Part shown: positions 36,646 through 48,500 of the stretch, piece by piece
How the letters are laid out: each line of letters begins with the position of its first letter
Position numbering within the stretch: the first letter of the stretch is position 1
Assembly (NCBI RefSeq): GCF_032118995.1
Contig: NC_092656.1
Location: 14,510,694-14,574,693 of the forward strand
Source of the DNA: Asterias amurensis
Taxonomy: Eukaryota > Echinodermata > Asteroidea > Forcipulatida > Asteriidae
Reading direction: 5' to 3'
Length of the DNA stretch: 64,000 nt
Notes under the pieces: model-generated
The model's input: only the letters and a program-made list of their open reading frames with translations
What the model was told of the DNA's origin: nothing
The model's database searches: none
Translations under genes and position numbers: made by a program

Positions 36646-37045
36646 TCATAAGTGCAACTACACTAATAGCCCATGGGCTGGCCTGCATTATAGAAAACCT
36701 GGACCTGGCTGGGTGGGGGCAACGAATGACACCACATTTTTAGTGGGCCCGGTGTCGCGGTCTCAGATTTCGGTGTGCTTGAAATGAAAAAGCTCTGGAC
36801 TACCGAATACGAAAGTTATGTTGTGCCATACTCACCTGTCTCACCAAGGGCTTTACAAATTGGAGCTCCCAGAGATGACGTTTTGAAAGTGATTACGTAA
36901 CAGGGCTTTTGACAAATCTCTCAGAAAAGCCCTTGATAAGGGCATTCAAAATGATTGTTTTTTTTACACAATTGAAATCTTTTTATAGTCATATGACTCG
37001 ATTCCCCTAAAGTGAATTTCAGCAAAGTTTACGACTTCACATATT

Positions 37046-37286
37046 CGTTCAAGCAGGTCTTTAAGCAAAAAAATTTCTTAAGCACGAAAATAGCTCGCTT
37101 ATTTTACACATGTTACTGACCAAAATTTCATGCCATACCTATATGCCATATGACTAGTATTTAGCTGTTGTTTACTTAGCATAACAATTGAGTGGAGTCT
37201 TGGCCGGTAATCTGATTTTACTAAGCAATCAATTTTTTGCTTAAGCAAAATTTTGTGCTTAAGCAGCTCTATGAAATTGGGCCCAC
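37046..37286. mobile_element. cttaagca-family element
   Basis: Second copy of the element at 4641-4882, with the right end ctctatgaaattgggccc intact and the left end lost. Confidence 0.8.
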
Positions 37287-37559
37287 TGTAGATGGCCGTT
37301 TAGCTGTCTTTGCCTGCAAGCTGGCCATGGGGTAAAGAGCCATAGCCTGTGTCATATCCCATTTACCCCAGGACCTCTTGTCAAGTTCATTTTTTAAATG
37401 GAGAACGTATCAGCTGTAAAAAAAATAAAAAGGGTTCCTGGAGCCTGTTCCACCAGTTCACCACTCTCTGGCTGAATGAGTGGTGACATACATGTATGTT
37501 GAGGGATGACTTCAGTTTATTTGAGTGACCCCTTGTTAGTATTTGCTATGGCTCCCCAG

Positions 37560-39152
37560 GTGATCGACTCCCTTTAGGATGCGGAACACCTCAATCAAGT
37601 CACCTCTCATTAGTCTTCTGGTTTTCAGAGTTCAAAAAGTGCCTTAAGTCGGTCTTCATGGTTTATCCTTTAGCTCTGGTATCATCCTTGTCATCCTTCA
37701 GTGAACCTTTTCCAAGACTTTGATGTCTTTCTCTAAGTAAGGACACCACAGTGGAGTGCAGTAATTGAGAATCGGTCTCACCAGAGATTCAAGTACGGTT
37801 TCTCATCTCATCTATCCTTTTAGCCTTCGAGAAAGACTCTGCTAGGGTCGAAACGTCAGGCCATTAACTATTTTTAGCATTTATACTCTTGGTCCATTTG
37901 GTTGGTAAGTTGTTTGCAACAGCTAATTCTATTTTCTCATCTACCCCATAGTCTTTTGACCGTGGGGGCACCCCTTGAAGATTTGTCAGTTAGTTTCCTC
38001 CATCCTTTTCGATCCTCGGACTTTCTCAGGGAGTCAATCAGCCTGAGACCCGTCCACTCCATGATGTTGTCCTCCCACCTTTTTCCACCTTTTTCTCTGC
38101 CTGCCTCTCTTTCTTCTTCCTGGTACAGTGCCTTGCAGGATCGTCTTAGCAAGTCCTGATGATCGTGAAATGTGCCCATGCATACCACTTCAGTTTACGT
38201 TTTATTACAGTGGTCAGGAGATCTTCGTAGGGTCCAATGACTTGCCTGATTCTGGTCCGTACCTCCTCGTTGGTGAGGAAGACGGAGATGACCAATGAGC
38301 ACATCAGTCTTATTTTTGAGCTGAGCTTGATGTTCGTGTCATTCCAGATGGGCTTCAGTTTAGTCAGCGCTGCTGGTTTAGACCCTTGATCACTTACAAC
38401 AGCTCCCAGGTACTTGAAAGATTTGACAGTGTCAAGCTTCCTGCCATTGACTGTGATGTCAGTGGTGATATCGTTGATACTGTTGGTCATGAGTTTGGTC
38501 TTCTCTGGAATGATTTCCTTGCCATAGGATGAGGATGTTTTGTCAAGGCTTTCCACTAGTTTGGCAAGCTCCTGTTCTTCTCCAGCTAGGCCATCGATAT
38601 CGTCAGCAAAGTGCAAAAAAATGTACAGTTTAAGGATCACATATTTACCGTACTCGTGACTCTGAAATTTCTGTAGATGATTCTAGCAATTATGTTTGCT
38701 TTTTTCGCTGCTTACTGCACAGTGTCTTGAGAATTTAAGTGATTTGTGTATTGTCACACACAGATCTTTCTCCTCGTCTACCGATGTAAGGATGTGCCCA
38801 TTCATCGCATAGCTCCTTATATAGGGTTATTGTGACCAAGGTGCATCACATGACACTTCTTAAGGTTAAACGGCATCTGCCACTCTTCAAATCATTGATT
38901 GAGCTTGTGAAGATCTTCTTGTACTCTATATTTATAAGCATCTTCTTCTGACTTAACTAAAACAGTGCGTACATGTAGCTTTGTGTCATCGGCAAACTTA
39001 CACAGGTTGCATACAGTGCCATCCTCAATGTCATTGACAAAAAAGATTGGATCGAGGACTGAGCCCTGAGGTACACCACTCACAACTGCTTGCCTTTCTG
39101 ATTTGCAACCATTTACAGATTTACCACTACCCTCTTTCTGATTTGCAACCAT
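37560..39152 (-). mobile_element. CR1-like LINE remnant, interrupted by another LINE
   Basis: From the right, SGVPQGSVLDPIFFVNDIED and LCKFADDTKLH are RT motifs. WQMPFNLKKCHVMHLGHN and VILKLY follow until about 38625. After the interruption, SLVRPILNYC, CPYLEKDIKVLEKV and LIEVFRILKG continue from about 37808 leftward. Stops and frame changes show it is dead. Confidence 0.82.
37810..38620 (-). mobile_element. Second LINE (RTE-like RT fragment) nested in the first
   Basis: FADDIDGLAGEEQELAKLV, SFKYLGAVVSDQGSKP, TKLKPIWND and RKLKWYAWAHF, then a shifted frame with KRWEDNIMEWTGLRLID and WRKLTDKSSRGAP. This is the C-terminal half of an endonuclease-reverse transcriptase element, with an internal deletion before TNEEVRTRI. 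Confidence 0.82.
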
Positions 39153-39400
39153 TTACCACTACCCTCTGTTTTCAACATGTCAGCCACTCCTCAATCCATA
39201 GATCTGCTTAAATTCAATCTGTCTTGAATATCTTTCAAGACAGATTGACGCCCATGACTACATTTGTACAGTATTGTACATTGTAACTGCAAGTTACAGG
39301 TAAAAGTAACATCTTACTCATACAATTTCAGCATCATGACATCAGACCAATATAATAATTTGATATTTTCTCTTTAAAAACTTTCTAAAAAGGAATCACC

Positions 39401-39596
39401 ATGAACTGTCAGTCAGCTACTCTGGAAGTGGGCAGGAGGATGAAATGGCAATTTGGCCAAGATGAAGAAATGGCAAATGAAATTGATGATGAAGGATCGG
39501 GATGGACTGAGCGATTTGATGATGGGGAAGTTTGGACTGACGCCAGTCGCTCTGTCTTCCAAACTGAAGATGAAGAGGCGAATGGAAATTCAGATG
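39401..39596 (+). CDS. POLK: POLK coding exon 1 (acidic N-terminal extension)
   Basis: 65 residues rich in D, E and W ([24 protein letters not shown]) with no clear vertebrate counterpart. Assigned to POLK because it opens with ATG in good context (caccATGa) and its phase 1 donor, GATG|GTAGGC, fits exon 2 exactly. Translation could instead begin at an ATG in exon 2. Confidence 0.7.
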
Positions 39597-42500
39597 GTAG
39601 GCAAGAGTATATTAATTATAATAAAAGCTTTTCGAAATTAAAAATTGTGAACATTTAAATAGTAACCATAGTAACACCTGCATTTTGTTACACTTTTTTT
39701 TTCTCCAAAACTTTGTGAAGAATCTGTTTGATGGGCATGGGTTGTGTGTACGCGCACGCGCTTAGAAATAGAATACGCGCTGTTACTAATAGCTATGAAT
39801 TGCGTTCCGCGTGATAATCTTGCACGCGCGACACGCGGAGACCAGTCGGTTATAAACAGCTCCAGCTGGTCATTATCAACTGTTTAAACACCCCCACGTG
39901 ACGCGCTCTCCACCAATAGGAGTAGAGAAACTGTCTGGGGTATTTATGAATGGGTGTTTAAGAACTCGTCTCCACTCTTTAATTTCCATAATAATAAGAT
40001 CAGGACCTCACTTCCGCCACAAGTTAAACCAGTCCCTGATGCCAATAAGTTAAAAACACTCCTTTAAAAAATGAAATTTAAACTTTGTAGAAGATTGCAT
40101 GCATGAGGGTCTGCACCTTTATAGTCCAGTGGCGGGGGTTTATGCAGTAAAAACAAGATAGATGATGTTTTGAAGCTGTGTTATAAGGCTCAAAGCCATT
40201 TATTGTACTACACTGTAATGTATGCATGAAATGCAATTGAAATACGTGGATTGAAGAATATACTTTGTTTGGATGTTTGTGCTTTTAGTCTCCTCTGACC
40301 AGACTAGCAGCAATATGTCTCGGATAGCCCTGAATGACAACAAAGCTGGTATGGATGGACTTAATAAGGAGAAGATCAATAAGATAATCATAGAAACTTC
40401 CAAGGGATCAAGGTGAGGAATTAAGAAAAATCGATTAGAGATTAAAGGTTATTCCATGAGAGAAAAAACATCATTATTACTAAAACAATATTTTGCACAA
40501 TAAATGGAAACAATTGTCTGTCTACACATTAGATTCTATGAAAATGAGCGAAAGAAAGAGGCCCAGGTCAACCAAAGAATAGAACGCATGAAGCAGCAGC
40601 TAGATGGCATCTCTGAACAACAGAAATCAATTGCACTTGCACAGGTAAATGTAATTAAAGGAACATGTTGCCTTGGATCGGACTGGTTGGTCTTTGAAAA
40701 TTGTTTTAAATCATTTGTATGAAATGCATATAGTTAGAGAGATAGTTTAAAAGTAGAATACAATGATCCACACAAGTGTCACTCGAAATTGCACGCGGCT
40801 ATCCTTTTACCTAGTCGACTAACACGGTTGGCCATTTATGGGAGTGAAATTTTTGACTCTCATAAATGGCCGACCATGTTAGTTGGTAAAGTTAAAGGAA
40901 AACCGCACAAGTTCGCGGCAAATTTGCTTGGATCATTGTATTCTACTTTTAAAACATCTATCTAACCCTGCATTTTATAACAAACGATTACAAACACTTT
41001 TTAAAGACCAACTCTACCGATCCAAGGTAACATGTTCCTTTAAGCATGATCAAACAGTAGTTGGAAGACATTATGCAGGGGTGACATCTGAGGTGTTGGT
41101 CACCAATGAGGTTTAGATAGAGACTCAATCCGTGTCTAAATTGGCATCTACAGCTGCGGCTACGGCTGTTGCTAATATGCCCTCATAATATTCATGCATG
41201 ACGTCATAATTCTTACCCAAAATGAGGCTATAGGCGCACGTCTGCCTCCACTTGCAGTTGAGCCTCATTTTGGTTTAGAATTGTGACGTAACTCATGCAT
41301 TCTAAGAGAGGCGTGTGAAGCGGAAACCTAGCTGTAGACGCCAATTGGGACCCTGCCTCATTTTGTAAGGGGAACTGAGTGGCCAGTAGTTTCGTACCCT
41401 TCTCAATGTATTGAGGTTTTGCCGTGGGTGCTAATGCCCATTCCACACCCCTGGATCAAGATGTACCTCTGGTTACAGTCTTCACTTTAGACTTCTTTTA
41501 TAGACGAACCCATTTTTATGTTGCTTAAATAATGGCACTTAAAAATGCACTGTAATGAAAAACATGTTGTATTTAAAGACGCTGGACACTATTGTTCAAT
41601 ATCAAAGACCAGTCTTCTCACTTGGTGTATCTCAACATATGCATACAAGTTGTGTGCTTTCAGATGCTTAATTTCGGGACCTCAAAATCTAATTATGAGG
41701 TCTCAAAATCAAATTCGTGGAAAATTGCTTCTTTCTTGAAAACTATATATAATACGTCACTTCAGAGGGAGCTGTTTCTCACAATGTTTTATGTTATCAA
41801 CAGCTCCCCATTGCTCGTTACCAAGTAATGTTTTCTGCTTATAATTATTTTGAGTACATGTAACTACCAATAGTGTCTACTGCCTTTAAAGGGAAAGTAC
41901 ACGTTTGGTAATTACTCAAAACAGATATTAACTTTAAAAACTGACTTGGTAACGAGCATTGGAGAGCTGTTGATAGTATAAAACATTGTGGGAAACGACG
42001 CCCTCATGAAGTAACATAATTTGTGAGAAAGAGGTAATTTCTCACTAAAATATTAATTTTTATTCCTATCTGAAAGCACACAAATTTGGTTTTTTTGTTT
42101 TTAATAATTTTCTCGCAACTTCGATGACCAATTGAGCCCGAATTTTCACAGGCTTGTTATTTTATGCTTACACCAAGTGAGAACACTGGTCTTTGGCAAT
42201 CACCAAACGTGTACAGTGCCTTTAAATCAAATGAAATAGATGGATTGCATCAAAAATGCATCTCAGTTGTGTTGGATATATAGCTAGTATACAAATATTG
42301 ACTGCTTCGAGTGCTATGGTTAAAACTATGACTCCCGAGGTGATCCCCGGAGCGTTCTATTTTCTCTAGCGAGCGAAAAGAGAACGCTCCGGGGATCACC
42401 TAGGGAGTCATAGTTTTAACCATTGCACGAGTAAAAGCAGTCAATATTTGTTTTATAACACCCCAAGCATTTCTAAATACTGTACTATTATTATTAAGTT

Positions 42501-45500
42501 ACAGACCTGAATGCTACAATCCACGGACGACGCGAATACAGACTGCGAAAACTTTTACTGTGCTGCATGATGTGTCATGTAATCCGAAAATGGTTACAGA
42601 CTATTAATTTATCATCCTCGTACACGCAACGGACGTCTGGGTACTGCATGCGGTGTGATAGTCTTTGGACTAGCGCACGTCAAACGATGCACTATCACAC
42701 GGCAAACCGATGCACTATCACATGGCCGTCGTCTAGTAAAACTAAGACATATCATGTGACGCGCTCTAAACCAATGAAAAGGCAGAATACTGGTAAGGGG
42801 TGTTATAAAAAGTACTATCAGAGGTTTGTAAGGAGGTTTGACATACATAGTTACTACCAAAAACAAGCAATCAAAGATTTATAAGGCAAAGGCACAACAA
42901 TTCTTCAAAAATGCTGAGTGATTATAAAGAGGTTTTTTTGTACATGTTAGCTGGCTTTTGATGCTGGAGTTGGAGCGTTTTGATGAGACGCCTTTCGGGT
43001 GTGAAAAGCGACTACATGTGTTATTATTTATTTTTATGTTTGAACTTGATCAAGAAAGTGTTTTTAAATTGTTATGTCCTTAAGTGATAAACAATATGTG
43101 TGTCAGTTTGTGAAACAAAAATGTAACGGCAAAACAGACAAATTCTGTATTCACAAGTGACACATTCAACTACTGTAGATACTACAAAATTGCATGAGGT
43201 CAGCAAACAAGCCACACAACAGGTTTGTTACAGTGTATTCACCTTTGAGCAAAGTGGATGGGCTGCGCATTGTGGAAATGAAAATTTTAACTTTATCAGC
43301 AAATGTTGCAACGCATTATTTTATGATTAAAATTACGAAACTCTTGAAGCTGTGAAATATTGGTCATTGACTAATATTGTATTGTTTTTACTTTGTACAA
43401 ATTTAAAAGCAAATGGCGGTTTTGTATACAATGTCAGTTTGTGGCGTCACAGGGAGGATAAAACTTTAAAGTTCTCAGTAATTTTGGAAGAAAATTAACA
43501 ACAATTGATTTCCTTATTTCTGAGGTGGATATGATGGTTGCCGAGTTGGAATCTTCCAGGAGTTTCAATCGCAGTATTGTTCACTTGGATATGGATGCCT
43601 TCTATGCCGCTGTAGAGATGAGAGATAAGCCAAGCCTCAAGAATAAACCCATGGCCGTGGGTAGTATGAGTATGCTGGTAGGTAATGTCCCCCAACCATA
43701 ACCTATGACTTGTACAATAGACAATTAATTACTCATTGCTGTCAGTGATTTGAGTATGATGTTACATGGGTAAATTAAACCCTGAACCGTAATTTGACCA
43801 TCTTATTTCTCATTTGTGTGTCCTTACAGTGCACCTCCAACTATCAAGCCCGACGCTATGGAGTCCGAGCAGCCATGCCTGGCTTCATCGCAAAGAAACT
43901 ATGTCCTGAACTTATCATCACCCCCACAAACTTTGACAAGTACCGAGCTGTCAGCAAGCAGGTTCGAGAAATCCTGGGCATTTATGATCCGTACTTCTGC
44001 CCAGTAAGTCTTGATGAGGCCTACTTTGATTTGACAGACCATTTGGAGAAAAGGAAAGTTATGTCTGAGGATGAGAGGACGTTTGAGTATGGTGATTGGA
44101 AGACCGATGTAAAAGGGTTTGATAACGATGGCATTGTAGAGGGAGTGCATGTTAAGAAAGATGACAGAGGACATGAGAAATCTGATAGCACTAGACAAGA
44201 CACCAGGAATGGTACAGAGATGGCTAGTGACAACGGTCATGTTGCAAAGGAAACCCCTCCCCTCTCCACCCTCAAATCAAATTTGGATTTTCCTGAAAAA
44301 ACATTATCCCAAACAAAGCTGATGATGAGCAACAAGGGCACCAGGGATGACATGGACATAAAGTCTTCTTTCAAAGATGATAACTACTCAGGAACATCTC
44401 AACTTTTCTCACCTGAGGTGGCCCTTGATAACCCTGACCACTCCACAGCAATGTTATCCACATGTACTGTTCATGAGGACATTCCTAAAGAAATGAGGTC
44501 AATCTATTCAAAACCAAGGAGATGTAGGACCTTTGGTTTGACAGTTGAAGAGGTTGTAGAAGAGATTCGATTTCGCATTGAACAGGAAACACAACTTACA
44601 GCTAGTGCAGGTAAGCAACTTATAAGTTGCTAAATGTGTCTGTCTGTCTGTCTGTCTGTTGGGCTGCTTTGAACAGGAAACACAAACTTACTGCTAGTGC
44701 AGATGGGTAAAGTTGCTAAACCTGTCTGTCTGTCTGTCTGTCTGTTGGGCTGCTTTGAACAGGAAACAACTTACTGCTAGTGCAGATGGGTAAAGTTGCT
44801 AAACCTGTCTGTCTGTCTGTCTGTCTGTCTGTTGGGCTGCTTTGAACAGGAAACACAACTTACTGCTAGTGCAGATGGGTAAAGTTGCTAAACCTGTCTG
44901 TCTGTCTGTTGGGCTGTATTATACTGGATCTCCTCTCTGACCTGTCTATTAATCCTCATGAAATTTGCACAGGAAAAGGACATTGATTTTGACCCTTAAA
45001 AATAATGAACAAAATCCATTCAGAATCGACCAAGAAAATGAACACTGTAGTTATGGGCAGTAAGTTGCTCCATTGCTAGCTGTGGGTTGTTCATATGCAT
45101 GTACAATAGCAGGAAACCGACGACCAACAGGATTGGGGTGTTTTGATAAATTCATGTACATGTGTACCAAAGACAGACTTGCTTTGCTCTCGTGTACAAA
45201 ACCAATTTGGGATGTCACTTAACTTAAACAAAAGGAGAAGTGTTTGATTTTACGTACAATGTGTCTGAAAAGTTTTTCTTAAAAGTCCTTCAATACATGT
45301 AGAACACACTTTGGCCCTTCTGAAAATGGGGCATTGGTTTGAAAAAGACTACACTGGGAATAGTACCGCTTTTAATGTACGCGGTTGTTTAATAAACACA
45401 CCCGCTACATTCCCTTTCTGAAGAAATCCTCCGAGGATGTGAGGTTCCCCTAGAAACAAAGGAACATTGTGGATAGCGATGTTAAATGTTCCGCTTGGTA

Positions 45501-48500
45501 CAGTACTTTTGTTTGCTGTTGACTTCCTGATTCCACACATGCTTGGCGGCAGACTATTCCAATGGATAAAGAAATACGCAGGCCTTTCAAATTGTATCAA
45601 GTCTAGATTATTATTTTTTTTTTTCAAATACAGCAGGGCCTACTGTAGAGCCTACTGTATTTGAATGAATGTGAGCCAATTCAGTGGACACTTACATGTA
45701 GCTACGCAAAATAATTAACGCATAAAACCTTCCTTGGTAACGAGTAATGGGGAGAGGTTGATGGTATAAAACATTGTGAGAAACGGTTCCCTCTGAAGTG
45801 AATAGTTTTCGAAAGAGTAGTAATTTTCCACAAATTTGATTTCGAGACCTCAAGTTTAGAAGTTGAGGTCTCGAAATCAAGCATCTGAAAGCACACAACT
45901 TTGTGTGACAAGGGTGTTTTTTCTTTCATTATTATCTCGCAACTTCGACGACCAGTTTAGCTCAAATTTTCACAGTTTAGTTATTTTATGTATATGTTGA
46001 GATACACCAAGTGAGAAGACTGGTCTTTGAGAATTACCAATAGTGTCCACTGCCTTGAATCAACATGTCAATGTTTGCTATCTCAACAAGTAGCATTCAT
46101 TGTGCACAGAATTTGTTGAGTCTAAATATTTTGCTATGCAAGTATGCTGTTTGAAATTGTTCCATGAGTTGTGTCATTGTTATTGGATCATCATAACTAT
46201 CTCCTCATAAACATTGTAGTACAGTATCCTATACATGTATGGATCCAGTAGTATGTTGATAATGATTTACGCATGGTTGTAACTGCCCAAAATAAATTTA
46301 CACATCATAAATTTGTCTGGTATTAGTTTGAGTGGTAAAATACATTTATTCAGACTTGATGAACCATTGTAATTGTTCTCCAGGTATTGCACCAAACACC
46401 ATGCTGGCTAAGATCTGTTCTGATAAGAATAAACCAAATGGTCAGTATCGTATTCTACCCAACAGAGATGCTGTGATGGAGTTTGTACAAGAGCTACCTA
46501 TTCGTAAGGTACAAATCTTTACAAAAGTTTTCTTGTCCAAACCTTACCGGAAGGTTGTGCATTTTGTTATCAATTATATTTCACCAGAACACTGTTAAAA
46601 CCATAGAGCTATATAAAAGAAATAGCTCTATGGTTAAAACCCATCAACCTTCTAGCAAGTTAATGCTAGTAAAAGAAAAAAATATTCACTTCCCTGCGTT
46701 ATAATTGGCATGAGGTTGTTCATTTTAAAATATTCATGAGACCAACACATGAACATCTGAACCACTTGTGAGCAATATTGTCATTTAGAACACAACAATG
46801 TACTACTGTCAGACTGTACTAGAAGAAAATTTTCTCCCAATAATGAACCATTCTTTGAATGTGCTACAGGTTTCTGGTATTGGAAAAGTGACTGAGAAGC
46901 TGCTCTCAGCTCTAGGCATCCACACCTGCACAGATCTCTTCCAACAGAGGGCTCTATTGCAACTTCTGTTTTCACCAACATCTTCACAGCACTTCTTGGG
47001 TATATCGCTGGGTCTTGGCTCAACAAGAGTTGAAAGGTACAATTCGTTTATAGACAATGGACTCTATTGGTAATTGTCAAAGACCAGTCTTCTCACTTGG
47101 TGTATCTCAACATTTTTTTTTAATGCATAAAATAACAAACCTGTGAAAATTTGAGCTTGATTGGTCGTCGGAGTTGCAAGATAACTATGAAAGAAAAAAC
47201 ACCCTTGTCACACGAAGTTGTGTGCTTTCAGATGCTTGATTTCGAGACCTCAAATTCTAAACTTTAGGTCTCTAAATCAAATTCGTTGAAAGTCACTTCT
47301 TTCTCAAAAACTACTTCACTTCAGAGGGAGCCGTTTCTCACAATGCTTTATACTATCAACAGATACCCAAGGTTTTATGCTAATAATTGTTTCACCAATA
47401 TTGTCCACTGCATTTAAATTTTGTTTCAAAACACTGTGTAAAGGGTAAGCCATTATTTCAATATGATTATACTGTAGTTCTACATGTATTGTCCTACTAA
47501 TGGAAGCTTGTCCTACCATCAACCTTTACCCATTACTCGTTACCAAATGAGGTTTTATGATGATAATTATTGTAAATAACTACCAATAGTGTCCACTGCC
47601 TTTAAAGACACTGGACACTATTGTCAATTGTCTAAGACATGTCTTCTCACTTAGTGTATCTCAACATACATGTATGCATAAAATAACAAACTGTGAAAAT
47701 TTGAGCTCAATTGGTCTTCGAAGTTGCGAAATAATAATGAAATAAATAACTCAATTGTCATACAAAGTTTTGTGCTTTCAGATGCTTGATTTCAGGACCT
47801 CAAAATCTAATTCTGAGGTCTTGAAATCAAATTCGTGAAAAATAACTTCTTTCTCGAAAACTACGCTACTTCAGAGGGAGCTGTTTTTCACAATGCTATA
47901 TACTACAATGTATCAACAGATACCCAAGGTTTTATGCTGATAATTATTTCACCAATAGTGTCCACTGCATTTAAATTTTGTTTCAAAACTCTGTGTAAAG
48001 GGTAAGCCATTATTTCAATATGATTATACTGTAGCTCTACGAGTATTGTCCTACTTATGGAAGCTTGCTTGACAAGTCCTGTGGAAAAAAAAGTCCTCTA
48101 TTGTTAAGGAGCTGAACATGAGTTCCAGAGTAGTGTTTTAAAATTGGTAGACCACATTGATGAGAAGTTAATTTGAATCTTTCATAAGCAGTGGGTTCTA
48201 CCAATTGTTGAAATGGTGTTACATACGCCTCTCTTAATATTTATGCATGAGTACATCACAATTCTAACCTAAAACGAGGCCATAGGCACAGCATGTGCAA
48301 GTGGTGGCAGACGTGTGGCCTCTTGAGTAAGAGTAATGACGTCATGCATAAGAGAGACGTATTAGAATAAACATCATTCACGCACCTCGTACCAATCTAG
48401 TAGTAGCACTACTACAACATTTTAAATTTCACTTGAATTTGAGAATTTAAAATAGAAGTCTTGTCCAATTTCAGAGATGGTGAGCGTAAGAGCATGAGTA

